DNA from: an uncultured Pelagibacteraceae bacterium
GTDB taxonomy: Bacteria > Pseudomonadota > Alphaproteobacteria > Pelagibacterales > Pelagibacteraceae
DNA: 64,000 nt
Direction: 5' to 3'
Assembly: GCA_902524115.1 (NCBI GenBank)
Contig: CABZCA010000002.1
Coordinates: forward strand, 1 to 64,000
This document shows, in pieces, positions 46,924 through 61,070 of this stretch. A program made the translations under genes and the position numbers. Position 1 is the stretch's first letter. Every line of letters starts with the position of its first letter. The notes beneath the pieces were generated by a model. The model did no database searches. It saw only the letters and a list, made by a program, of their open reading frames with translations, and was not told where the DNA came from.

Positions 46924-47643
46924 ATGGAAATAAAAATAATAAAATGTTTAGAGGATAATTTTTCGTATTTGTTAATTGATGAAATTACTAGATCTGCTGT
47001 TGTTATAGATCCAAGTGAAGCAGAGCCTGTAATCAATAAAATTGAAAGTCTCGAGCTAAAATTAAAATTTATAATGAATACTCACCACCATTATGATCAT
47101 GTTGGAGGCAATAAAGAGCTTAAAAAATTATATAATGCCAAAGTCATCGGTTTTGATCAGGACAAACACAGAATACCTGAAATAGATATATTGGTAAAAA
47201 ATAATGAAATTTGGAAAGATGGTATGTTTGAAGCAAAAGTTTTTCATATTCCAGGACATACTTTAGGTCATGTATGTTTTTATTTTTTCAAAGAAAATGC
47301 ATTATTTTCTGGAGATACTTTGTTTTCATTAGGTTGTGGAAGAGTATTTGAGGGCACTCATGAAGAAATGTTTAATTCTTTACAGTTAATAAAGAGTTTA
47401 CCTTTAGATACGAAAATTTATTGTGGACATGAATATACATTAAAAAATTCAGATTTTTGTTTAAAGTATGATTCAGATAACAAGAGACTAATTTCTAAAA
47501 TTGAGATAGTAAAAAAAAGGTTAGCAAACGGAAAACCAACTATACCCTCTACTCTTGAAGAAGAACTACAAACCAATATTTTTTTAAGATCAAAAAACGT
47601 TAAAAACTTTTCAAAATTGAGAGATTTAAAGGATAATTTCTAG
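46924..47643 (+). CDS. gloB: Hydroxyacylglutathione hydrolase (glyoxalase II)
   Basis: 239 aa; NTHHHYDHVGGNKEL metal-binding motif, HIPGHTLGHVCFY, SGDTLFSLGCGRVFEGT. Confidence 0.95.
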   Translation: MEIKIIKCLEDNFSYLLIDEITRSAVVIDPSEAEPVINKIESLELKLKFIMNTHHHYDHVGGNKELKKLYNAKVIGFDQDKHRIPEIDILVKNNEIWKDGMFEAKVFHIPGHTLGHVCFYFFKENALFSGDTLFSLGCGRVFEGTHEEMFNSLQLIKSLPLDTKIYCGHEYTLKNSDFCLKYDSDNKRLISKIEIVKKRLANGKPTIPSTLEEELQTNIFLRSKNVKNFSKLRDLKDNF

Positions 47644-47653
47644 CTTATTCAGC

Positions 47654-47681
47654 TTGACTAAAATAAGGCCCTGACTATATT
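47654..47681 (+). promoter_or_regulatory. Putative promoter for the rplU-rpmA-obgE operon
   Basis: TTGACT - 16 nt - TATATT, 28 nt before rplU ATG. Confidence 0.55.
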
Positions 47682-47708
47682 GCTGATAATTAAAAATTAA
47701 GATTGTTT

Positions 47709-48119
47709 ATGTCATACGCAGTAATCCAAACAGGTGGGAAACAGTACAAAGTCTCAGCTGGTGAAATAATTAAAGTAGAAAAATTAGCTGAATCAAATCC
47801 AGCCTCTAAAGTAGAATTTAAAGAAGTTTTAGCTTATGGAGATGATAAAAGTATTGAATTAGGTACACCAACTGTGGATGGTGCTAAAGTTGAAGCTGAA
47901 TTATTAAAAAATGGCAAAGAAAGAACTGTTCTTATTTTTAAAAAAAGAAGAAGAAAAAATTCAAGACGTAAAAACGGGCACAGACAACAGTATTCACTAA
48001 TAAGAATTAACAAAATTTTTTCAAAAGATGGTAAAGTTTTATCAGAAGCTGAAAAGATGAAAAAAAAGGAAGTTGTAGCTAAAGAAGCTAAAGAAGAAAA
48101 AATTGAGGCTTCAAAATAA
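47709..48119 (+). CDS. rplU: 50S ribosomal protein L21
   Basis: SYAVIQTGGKQYKVSAGE...; ORF track starts at 47703 TTG, ATG at 47709 preferred. Confidence 0.96.
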   Translation: MSYAVIQTGGKQYKVSAGEIIKVEKLAESNPASKVEFKEVLAYGDDKSIELGTPTVDGAKVEAELLKNGKERTVLIFKKRRRKNSRRKNGHRQQYSLIRINKIFSKDGKVLSEAEKMKKKEVVAKEAKEEKIEASK

Positions 48120-48130
48120 ATAGGTAATTT

Positions 48131-48385
48131 ATGGCAACAAAAAAAGCAGGTGGATCATCGAGAAACGGAAGAGATAGTGCAGGCCGTAGACTAGGTGTAA
48201 AAAAATATGGTGGTGAATTAGTAATACCTGGAAATATTATTGTAAGACAAAGAGGCACTAAAATTTTTCCTGGAGAAAATGTTGGAATGGGTAAAGACCA
48301 TTCAATTTTTTCTGTTGTTAAAGGAAAAGTTGTTTTTAAAAAAAGCAAATCAGACAGAACTTACGTATCAGTAAAGCCTAATTAG
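48131..48385 (+). CDS. rpmA: 50S ribosomal protein L27
   Basis: 84 aa; [29 protein letters not shown]. Confidence 0.97.
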   Translation: MATKKAGGSSRNGRDSAGRRLGVKKYGGELVIPGNIIVRQRGTKIFPGENVGMGKDHSIFSVVKGKVVFKKSKSDRTYVSVKPN

Positions 48386-48400
48386 TAGACAGCTAATTAA

Positions 48401-50491
<2,091 letters not shown>

Positions 50492-50495
<4 letters not shown>

Positions 50496-51739
50496 GTAAA
50501 AACTTAGAAAAAATTGGTACAAATGCGAAAATTGCTTTTGAAAACAAAATAAGTAATAAAAAAAAAAATAAAGTATTAAATTATTACATTCAACTTATTA
50601 AAAAAAACCAAAATAAAATTTTAGTCGAAAACACAAAAGATATAAAAATAGCCAAATCTAAAAAACTTAAAGAAAATTTAATTAAAAGACTTGCTCTTAA
50701 CAATGACAAAATAAGCTCAATTATTAATTCAATTGAAACTATTGCAAAATTTAAGGATCCAGTAGATGTTGATATAGAAACCTGGAAAAGACCAAACGGT
50801 TTAAAAATAAAGAAAGTATCAATTCCGATTGGTATTATTGGTGTAATTTACGAAAGTAGACCAAATGTAACTTCAGATGTATCTACACTTTGTTTTAAAT
50901 CTGGGAACTGCGTAATATTAAGAGGAGGATCAGAGGCTTACTTTAGTAATAAAATTTTAGCTAATCTTTTTAGAAAATCATTAGAAAAATACAAAATAAA
51001 TAAGAATTTTGTTCAGTTTGTAGAGAATAAAAATAGAAAACTGGTCGACTACATGCTGTCAAAAATGTCAAAATTTATAGATGTTATTATTCCAAGAGGT
51101 GGAAAAAGTCTTGTAAAAAAAGTTCAAGATTTATCCTCTGTTCCTGTAATTGGACACCTTGAGGGTATGTGTCATACTTATATTGATAAAGATGCAAATC
51201 TTTCAATGGCAATAAAAATATTAATCAATGCTAAATTGCGCAATACTAGTATTTGTGGAGCTACCGAGACACTTTTAATACATAAAAATAAGTCTAAAAA
51301 TGTAGATGAGATATTAAATGAACTGACTAAGAGAGGTTGTTCTATTTATGCTGACAGAAAAATTTCTAAATTGTTTAACGGAAATTCAAGATTAGCAAAT
51401 AATAAAACATGGTCGAAAGAACATTTATCTGCAAAAATTTCTGTAAAACTAGTAAATAATATTAATGATGCAGTAAATCATATCAATAAATATGGAACAA
51501 TGCATACCGATGCGATAATTACAAATAATAAAATTTCTGCAAAATTTTTTATAAAAAATATTAAAAGTTCGATAGCTATTCACAATTCTTCAACACAGTA
51601 TGCTGATGGAGGAGAATTTGGTTTTGGAGGTGAAGTTGGAATTTCAACAAATAAACTTCCACCAAGAGGTCCTGTTGGACTAAACCAGCTAGTTAGTTAC
51701 AAATATGAGATATATGGATCTGGACAAACAAGGAAATAA
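50492..51739 (+). CDS. proA: Gamma-glutamyl phosphate reductase
   Basis: 415 aa; GVIYESRPNVTSDVSTLCFKSGN, VPVIGHLEGMCHTYID, GFGGEVGISTNKLPPRGPVG. Confidence 0.96.
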
Positions 51740-52250
51740 AAAAAAAATTGGTATTCTTGGAGGCACCTTTGATCCAGCACATAAAGGACATTTAAGTATC
51801 TCTAAAGAGGCAAAAAAAAGATACGATATTGATAAGATTATTTGGGCAGTTACCAAAAAAAATCCATTTAAAGAGAAAAGTAGTTTAAGTTTAGACAAAA
51901 GAATAAATTTTGCAAAAAAAATTTCTCAAAAAAATTCATTTATAAAAGTAAAATATTTTGAGGATAAAATTAGATCAAATAGAACAATTGACCTGATAAA
52001 GCATATTAAAAAAAATAATAAAAAGACTGATATTTATTTCATAATGGGAGCAGATAGTTTGATTAATTTTCATAAATGGAAAAACTCTGATTTAATTTCA
52101 TCTATTTGTAACATTCTAGTATTTGATAGAGACAGATATAAGGCGAAATCATTAAGTTCTAGAAGCTTTAAAAAGTATAGTAAGAAAAGCTTAAAATTTA
52201 TAAAATTTAACAAGGTCAATATTTCATCTTCTAAATTAAGAAAAATTTGA
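51705..52250 (+). CDS. nadD: Nicotinate-nucleotide adenylyltransferase
   Basis: 181 aa; GILGGTFDPAHKGHLSI, IMGADSLINFHKW; C-terminal ISSSKLR. Confidence 0.92.
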   Translation: MRYMDLDKQGNKKKIGILGGTFDPAHKGHLSISKEAKKRYDIDKIIWAVTKKNPFKEKSSLSLDKRINFAKKISQKNSFIKVKYFEDKIRSNRTIDLIKHIKKNNKKTDIYFIMGADSLINFHKWKNSDLISSICNILVFDRDRYKAKSLSSRSFKKYSKKSLKFIKFNKVNISSSKLRKI

Positions 52251-52267
52251 TACTCTTTTTGTAATTA

Positions 52268-52618
52268 ATGGACAAAATATCTACTCTTCACAAAGATGTG
52301 GTCAATCTCTTAGATGCAAATAAAGCCCTAGATATTGTTTCAATAGATTTAGATGGAAAATCATCAATAGCAGATCAGATGATAATCGCTAGCGGGACTT
52401 CTTCAAGACATATCCAAGCTTTATCAGAGCAAGTATATGAATACTTAAAAAAAAATGGTGTAAGCAATTGTAAAATTGAAGGAAGAGAAAGTAGTGATTG
52501 GAAACTTGTAGATGGAATTGATCTTATTATTCATATTTTCAATCCTGAAAAAAGAAAATTTTATGAATTAGAAAAAATATGGTCTGAATTAATTCCTAAA
52601 GAAAAAGTAATTATATGA
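52268..52618 (+). CDS. rsfS: Ribosome silencing factor RsfS
   Basis: 116 aa; ADQMIIASGTSSRHIQALSEQV, EGRESSDWKLVDGIDLIIHIF. Confidence 0.95.
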   Translation: MDKISTLHKDVVNLLDANKALDIVSIDLDGKSSIADQMIIASGTSSRHIQALSEQVYEYLKKNGVSNCKIEGRESSDWKLVDGIDLIIHIFNPEKRKFYELEKIWSELIPKEKVII

Positions 52619-53760
52619 TGAAAAAACTTAAAACATATTTTTTATCATTATTTATTTATTTTTTTGTAACTAGTATTGTTGCCGTATCAGAAGAGAATGA
52701 TATTTATAAAAAAATAGATGTTTTTTCAGAAGTCTTAGATAAAATTAATAAAGAATTTGTTGATGAGGTAAACCAAAGTGATGCAATGGATGCTGCAATC
52801 AATGGTGTTCTTCAATCCTTAGATCCTTATTCTGCTTATATGTCACCAGACTCTTATCAAAGTATGCAAACAGAAACGAGTGGAGAATTTGGAGGACTAG
52901 GAATTGAAGTGAGTATGGAGGCTGGGGTAATAAAGGTAATAACACCAATGGACGATTCACCTGCGGCTGAAGCAGGAGTTAAAGCTGGTGATTATATAGT
53001 AAGAATTAATGATATTCAGGTTCAAGGTAAATCTTTAAGTGAAGCAGTTGACATAATGCGGGGTCCTGTTGGATCAGATATTGAAATAACAGTTAGAAGA
53101 AGGGGTGAACGAAAGGCATTAGTTTTTAATATTACTAGAGAAAAAATTAAAGTTTCATCAGTAAAATCTGAGATATTAGGTAATCAAACTGGTTACTTAA
53201 GACTTACTTCTTTTAATGAAAACAGTAGTGGTCAAATTAGAGACAAAATTAAAGAGTTTAAAAAAAATGAAAATGTTAAAAATTATATTTTAGATTTAAG
53301 AAATAATCCTGGTGGACTACTTTCTCAGGCAATTAAAATTACAGATTTTTTTATAGATAGTGGAGAAATTGTTTCAACAAAAAGTAAAAGAAAATATGAA
53401 AGTAGGAAATTCTTTGCAAGAAAAGGTGATATATTAGATGGAGATACAATTGTTGTACTAATAAATTATGGTTCAGCATCTGCATCTGAAATTGTAGCAG
53501 GGGCGCTAAAGGATCACAAAAGAGCAATAATAATTGGAGAAAATAGCTATGGTAAAGGCTCTGTACAATCAATCATTCCTCTCAAAAATAAAGGTGCAAT
53601 AAGATTGACTGTATCTAAATATTATCTTCCATCAGGAAAATCTATATCAGAAATAGGTGTCTCGCCTGATATTGAGGTAGCTGAAGGATCTGACGACTTT
53701 AGGTTTAATACTGACACAGACAATCAACTTCAATTCGCTCTAGAGCTTTTAAACGGCTAA
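52615..53760 (+). CDS. ctpA: C-terminal processing peptidase (S41)
   Basis: 381 aa; signal peptide, PDZ domain, LRNNPGGLLSQAI, NYGSASASEIVAGALKDH, GKGSVQ. Confidence 0.95.
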   Translation: MMKKLKTYFLSLFIYFFVTSIVAVSEENDIYKKIDVFSEVLDKINKEFVDEVNQSDAMDAAINGVLQSLDPYSAYMSPDSYQSMQTETSGEFGGLGIEVSMEAGVIKVITPMDDSPAAEAGVKAGDYIVRINDIQVQGKSLSEAVDIMRGPVGSDIEITVRRRGERKALVFNITREKIKVSSVKSEILGNQTGYLRLTSFNENSSGQIRDKIKEFKKNENVKNYILDLRNNPGGLLSQAIKITDFFIDSGEIVSTKSKRKYESRKFFARKGDILDGDTIVVLINYGSASASEIVAGALKDHKRAIIIGENSYGKGSVQSIIPLKNKGAIRLTVSKYYLPSGKSISEIGVSPDIEVAEGSDDFRFNTDTDNQLQFALELLNG

Positions 53761-54240
53761 ATGAAAGAGAAATATAAAAATTTACCACTTAGAAGTGGTG
53801 TTGGGATAGTTGTTTTAAATAAAGAAAATAAAATTTTTGTTGCGAAAAGAATAGATAATAAAAAAAACTTTTGGCAAATGCCACAAGGTGGGGTTGATAA
53901 GGGTGAAGACTTTTATGAGGCTGCAATTAGAGAATTAAAAGAAGAAACTAGTATTAAATCAGTAAGTTTAATTAAAAAAATTGATGGCTTACTTACCTAC
54001 CACTTACCAAATGAATTATTAGGAATTATTTGGAAAGGTAAATTTAAAGGTCAAAAACAACAATGGTATATAATGAGATTTAATGGTGAAGAAAAAGAAA
54101 TTAATATTAATACAAAACATCCAGAATTTCTTGAATGGAGATGGGTAGATCCAGATAAAATTACTGAACTTGTGGTAGAATTTAAACTACATGTATACGA
54201 AAAAATTCAAGAAGAAGTAAAAAAAATTTTAGTTAATTGA
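53761..54240 (+). CDS. rppH: RNA pyrophosphohydrolase (Nudix)
   Basis: 159 aa; LPLRSGVGIVVLNKENKIFVAKR, GGVDKGEDFYEAAIRELKEETS Nudix box. Confidence 0.93.
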   Translation: MKEKYKNLPLRSGVGIVVLNKENKIFVAKRIDNKKNFWQMPQGGVDKGEDFYEAAIRELKEETSIKSVSLIKKIDGLLTYHLPNELLGIIWKGKFKGQKQQWYIMRFNGEEKEININTKHPEFLEWRWVDPDKITELVVEFKLHVYEKIQEEVKKILVN

Positions 54241-54620
54241 TTTTAATACATCAAGTTTTTGATCTAGCAAATATTTTTCCTGATCATTTATATCAGTCTT
54301 ATTGAGTTGTTCTTCAGCAGATTTTTGGATTTCTGAAATTTTTTCTTTATCAATATCTTTTAAATTTAAAATAAGACTTGTAAGTATAGAAAGATTATTA
54401 TCTTTGAATTCAATTATTCCATCATTAACATAAAAGCTTTCCTCACCGGACTTTGAAAATATTTTAATTATTCCTGGTTTTAAAAAAGAAATAAGAGAAA
54501 TGTGGTCTTTCAAAATCCCTATTTCGCCTTCAAAAGCAGGGACAACTACCTCGGTGACATCATTTTTTGATAAAAATGATTTTTCAGGGTTTACTATTTC
54601 TAAGGAATATTCTTCACTCA

Positions 54621-54621
<1 letters not shown>
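54229..54621 (-). CDS. atpC: ATP synthase F1 epsilon subunit
   Basis: 130 aa; VPAFEGEIGILKDHISLIS; end of atp operon. Confidence 0.93.
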
Positions 54622-56917
<2,296 letters not shown>

Positions 56918-56923
56918 TATTTT

Positions 56924-58459
56924 TTATGAGTTAAAATCTTTCTTAAGTTGTAAAATAATTTCATTTAATTCTTTCTCTTTGTCATCTTCAAGTTTTCCTG
57001 AAGCTGTTATTGACTCAATAATATCTGGCTTTTCAGATTTACATTTTTCAATAATTTTACTCTCAAAACTTGAAATATCCTTTTGTTCAATATCATCAAG
57101 ATGTCCTCTAACTCCACAAAATACAGAAATGACTTGTTCTGCAACTGTCATGGGAGAATATTGATTTTGCTTTAAAAGTTCAGTTAACTTTGATCCTCTG
57201 TTAAGTAATTTCTGGGTTGACGCATCAAGGTCTGAACCAAATTGTGCAAACGCAGCCATTTCACGATATTGCGCAAGCTCCAATTTCATGGACCCTGAAA
57301 CCTTCTTCATCGCTTTAGTTTGAGCAGATGATCCAACTCTTGATACGGATAATCCAACATTTATGGCAGGTCTTATGCCTTGGTTAAAAAGTTCAGTTTC
57401 AAGAAATATTTGACCATCAGTAATTGAAATAACATTTGTTGGTATAAATGCGGAGACATCACCACCTTGGGTTTCGATTATTGGAAGAGCGGTTAATGAT
57501 CCTCCACCATGCTCATCACTTAATTTTGCAGCTCTTTCGAGTAATCTACTATGTAAGTAAAACACATCTCCAGGATATGCTTCTCTTCCGGGAGGTCTTC
57601 TTAATAGAAGTGACATTTGTCTATATGCAACAGCTTGTTTTGATAAATCATCATATATAATCAATGCATGCATCCCATTATCTCTAAAATACTCACCCAT
57701 AGTACATCCAGTGTAAGGGGCTAAAAATTGTAAAGGTGCTGCATCTGATGCAGTTGCTGCAACTATTGTTGTGTATTCCATCGCACCAGCTTCTTCTAAA
57801 GTTTTTTCAATTTGTCTAACTGTAGATCTCTTTTGGCCTACGGCCACATAAATACAATACAATTTTTTCTTCTCATCACCTGACTCGTTGATTTTTTTCT
57901 GATTTATAATAGCGTCAATAGCAACTGCTGTTTTGCCTGTTTGTCTGTCACCAATAATTAATTCTCTTTGTCCTCTTCCAATTGGAACTAGACTATCAAT
58001 TGATTTAAGACCAGTCTGCATTGGTTCGCTTACAGATTTACGTGGAATTATACCAGGAGCTTTAACCTCAACCCTACTTCTTTTTAAACTTTTATCTAAC
58101 GCACCTTTTCCATCAATTGGATTTCCTAAACCATCAACTACTCTACCGAGTAATTCTTTTCCAACTGGTGTATCAACAATCGCACCAGTTCTTTTTACAG
58201 TATCGCCTTCTTTAACCGCTCTATCATCACCAAAAATTACAACACCAACATTTTCACTCTCCAGGTTTAATGCCATTCCTTTCGAACCATCAGAGAATTC
58301 TACCATTTCTCCAGCTTGAACATTATCTAATCCATAAATTCTTGCTATACCATCTCCTACTGATAAAACTTGACCAACCTCTGTAACCTCAGCTTTATCT
58401 CCAAACTTTTTAATTTGTTCTTTTAATATTTTTGTAACTTCTGAAGGATTTATTTCCAT
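56924..58459 (-). CDS. atpA: ATP synthase F1 alpha subunit
   Basis: 511 aa; [25 protein letters not shown]. Confidence 0.99.
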   Translation of the reverse strand: MEINPSEVTKILKEQIKKFGDKAEVTEVGQVLSVGDGIARIYGLDNVQAGEMVEFSDGSKGMALNLESENVGVVIFGDDRAVKEGDTVKRTGAIVDTPVGKELLGRVVDGLGNPIDGKGALDKSLKRSRVEVKAPGIIPRKSVSEPMQTGLKSIDSLVPIGRGQRELIIGDRQTGKTAVAIDAIINQKKINESGDEKKKLYCIYVAVGQKRSTVRQIEKTLEEAGAMEYTTIVAATASDAAPLQFLAPYTGCTMGEYFRDNGMHALIIYDDLSKQAVAYRQMSLLLRRPPGREAYPGDVFYLHSRLLERAAKLSDEHGGGSLTALPIIETQGGDVSAFIPTNVISITDGQIFLETELFNQGIRPAINVGLSVSRVGSSAQTKAMKKVSGSMKLELAQYREMAAFAQFGSDLDASTQKLLNRGSKLTELLKQNQYSPMTVAEQVISVFCGVRGHLDDIEQKDISSFESKIIEKCKSEKPDIIESITASGKLEDDKEKELNEIILQLKKDFNS

Positions 58460-59017
58460 TTAAGCCTCTATCATTGTATTTTCGATTTGTTGTAATTTAT
58501 TTTTAATAGAAGTATCTACCATAATACTACCAACTTGTATTACTAAACCTCCAATTAAACTCTTATCATATTTATAGTCTAATTTTATTTTCGCGTTAAA
58601 ATTTTGAGATAATTCATCTTTTATTTTATTTACTTGTTCTCCTGATAATTCTTTAGAAGAAATTAGTTCAGCTTTTACTTCTCCTCTTTTTTTTGAACAA
58701 GTATCAACAAAATCTTGAAGAATTGTTTTTAAATAAAAAAATCTTCTTTTAGATATTAGAAAACCTAAGAATTTTGATAGTAAAGAGTTTAATTTATAAT
58801 TATTAGCAATCATATTGATTACATCCTGAAGTTCATTTACAGAGTTAGTTGGATCTTTGATTAATGAACTAAAATCTTTGCTCTCATCTATTAATTTTAA
58901 TAAAGATATTGATTGTTCTTCAACTTCATCTACTGAATTATTTTCTTTAGCTAGCTCATATAGTGCTAAGGAATATCTACCTGCTGTGGTAACTGAAAAA
59001 CTGTTATTTTTACTCAA
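58460..59017 (-). CDS. atpH: ATP synthase F1 delta subunit
   Basis: 185 aa; AGRYSLALYELAKE N-terminus, SLIGGLVIQVGSIMVDTSIKNKL. Confidence 0.95.
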   Translation of the reverse strand: MSKNNSFSVTTAGRYSLALYELAKENNSVDEVEEQSISLLKLIDESKDFSSLIKDPTNSVNELQDVINMIANNYKLNSLLSKFLGFLISKRRFFYLKTILQDFVDTCSKKRGEVKAELISSKELSGEQVNKIKDELSQNFNAKIKLDYKYDKSLIGGLVIQVGSIMVDTSIKNKLQQIENTMIEA

Positions 59018-59114
59018 TTTTATCTCTTTATTTTAGAAGATTTTCTGGATTAAGTAGCATATGCATTTGATGTCTTCAAGCATCAGATTAACAATTTAAT
59101 ATCTATTTTGTCTC

Positions 59115-61070
59115 TTAATTAAAGGTTATTGGATCCACATCAACTGTCAGTTTTATTTCACTAGGTAATTTGTGCTTATTCAAAATTTCAGCCAACTTAT
59201 TTTGTATTTTCGACCCCTTTTTTGACCTTATTAGGAGCCTTTGTCGATATTTTCCTTTAACTCTATAAATAGGTGCATTCACAGGTCCCAAAACTTTATC
59301 ATCAAGGGAACTTAGGAGTACTTGTTTTAAATTTTGAGACTCTTCATCTAGATTATTTTCTTTCGAGGAAGTAAGTATTAATGAAATAAATCTTTCAAAT
59401 GGTGGAAGATTATTTTTCTCTCTTAACTTCAATTCATTATCTAAAAAAATAAATGGGTCATGGTGAGTAATTTGATTTATGATATTTCGATTAATACCAA
59501 AAGTTTGAAAATATACTTTAGCAGGTTTACCAGTCCTTCCTGCTCTTCCTGATAACTGGTGGTAAAGTTGAAGATTTTTTTCAGCTGTTCTAAGATCGTG
59601 TCCATTAGATGTTAAATCAATATCTAGAACAACAATGCAATTTAAATTTGGAAAATGAAAACCTTTTGAAATTAATTGTGTCCCAATTAAAATATCAACT
59701 TCACCATTTACAATACTTTCAAGTTGATCTTTGGATGATTTTTTGTTCATGGTATCGCTTGAAAAAATAGATATTTTTTTGTCAGGAAATAATATCTTTA
59801 CTTCCTCCGCAATTCTTTCAACACCTGGACCACTGAAAACAAAATCACAAGTGTTTCCTTTACTACAATTTCTATTTAATTTACTTTTGAAACCACAATA
59901 ATGACAGAGTAAAATATTTTTACCTTTATGATATACTAGATTTATAGAACAGTTTGGGCAGGAGTATACTTTTGCACAATTTTTGCATAGAGCATAAGGT
60001 GCAAATCCTCTTCTATTCATAAAAAATAAAACTTGATCATTTTTTTTTAAATGGTCTTTAACTTTTTTCAAAGTTTCAGTGGCAATCCATGATTGTTTAT
60101 TTAATCTGCTATAGTTTAAATCAATTATTTCAAATGAAGGGAGATTTGCGTCTTTATATCTTTTAATTAATCTTGATATAGAATACTTATTTTTTTTAAC
60201 ATTAGCATATGTTTCTAATGAAGGAACTGCAGTTACAAGGTTAATAGGAATATTTTCAAAGTTAGCTCTAGCTATTGCCATATCCCTTGCATTATAAATA
60301 ACACCTTCATCTTGCTTAAATGATTGATCATGTTCTTCATCAATAATTATTAGTCCTATTTTTTTAAATGGTAAAAAAAGAGACGACCTTGCCCCTATAA
60401 CCACCTTTATTAATCCTGATGCGACACCACTCCAAATAATTTTTTTTCTTTTTGGTGTTATCCCCGAATGCCAAATTGCAGCTTTAAAACCAAAAAATTC
60501 CTCAAATTTTTTCTCAAATTCTGAAGTAAGTCCTATTTCTGGAAGTAAAATTATTGCCTGATAGCCTTTTTTTAAAATTTCCTCTATTTGCTTGAAATAT
60601 ACAATTGTTTTTCCAGATCCAGTTGTTCCTTGAAGCAAATGTACTCTAAATTCTCCATTTTTTTTTAACATTTCTCTAAAGACTTTATTTTGATCTTCAG
60701 AAAGTTTAAAATTTTGCCTAGTTTTTTTATTATTATAGATTAAATATTCATTATCATCATATTTGGTTATTGCATTACCACTAAGTAAATGAAGTTTTAA
60801 ACACATTCCAATCGGTACCAAATTATAATTGGAGAACCAATTCAAAAAATTTATTGTTTCAATTTTCAAAGGATTTATTTCGATAATAGATTTAATTTTT
60901 TTAAGTTTGAATTTTTTTTGAATTTTCTTTTCAAATAAATTCCAAACAACGCCTGTCAAATCCTTTTTTCCAAATGGTACCTTTACATAAGTTCCTGGAC
61001 TTAATTTTTTATCAAATTCGTATGTAAAAGGATGGTTGAAAATATTTGGTAATAAAACTGGAATTTGCAT
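59115..61070 (-). CDS. priA: Primosomal protein N' (PriA helicase)
   Basis: 651 aa; LLQGTTGSGKTIVYF, DEEHDQSFKQ, Zn-binding Cys cluster CKNCAKVYSCPNCS, SGRAGR. Confidence 0.97.
   Translation of the reverse strand: MQIPVLLPNIFNHPFTYEFDKKLSPGTYVKVPFGKKDLTGVVWNLFEKKIQKKFKLKKIKSIIEINPLKIETINFLNWFSNYNLVPIGMCLKLHLLSGNAITKYDDNEYLIYNNKKTRQNFKLSEDQNKVFREMLKKNGEFRVHLLQGTTGSGKTIVYFKQIEEILKKGYQAIILLPEIGLTSEFEKKFEEFFGFKAAIWHSGITPKRKKIIWSGVASGLIKVVIGARSSLFLPFKKIGLIIIDEEHDQSFKQDEGVIYNARDMAIARANFENIPINLVTAVPSLETYANVKKNKYSISRLIKRYKDANLPSFEIIDLNYSRLNKQSWIATETLKKVKDHLKKNDQVLFFMNRRGFAPYALCKNCAKVYSCPNCSINLVYHKGKNILLCHYCGFKSKLNRNCSKGNTCDFVFSGPGVERIAEEVKILFPDKKISIFSSDTMNKKSSKDQLESIVNGEVDILIGTQLISKGFHFPNLNCIVVLDIDLTSNGHDLRTAEKNLQLYHQLSGRAGRTGKPAKVYFQTFGINRNIINQITHHDPFIFLDNELKLREKNNLPPFERFISLILTSSKENNLDEESQNLKQVLLSSLDDKVLGPVNAPIYRVKGKYRQRLLIRSKKGSKIQNKLAEILNKHKLPSEIKLTVDVDPITFN

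Noticed and set aside
48088-48348. 86 aa minus-strand ORF over rpmA
   Set aside because: rpmA on the plus strand is unambiguous.
54237-54260. TTGAT-loop-ATCAAGTTTTT after rppH as a possible terminator
   Set aside because: Only a 5 bp AT-rich stem inside atpC coding sequence; too weak to call.
57933-58319. 128 aa plus-strand ORF within atpA (also 56979..57164, 57448..57660)
   Set aside because: Overlaps the highly conserved alpha subunit gene on the other strand; typical spurious ORFs.
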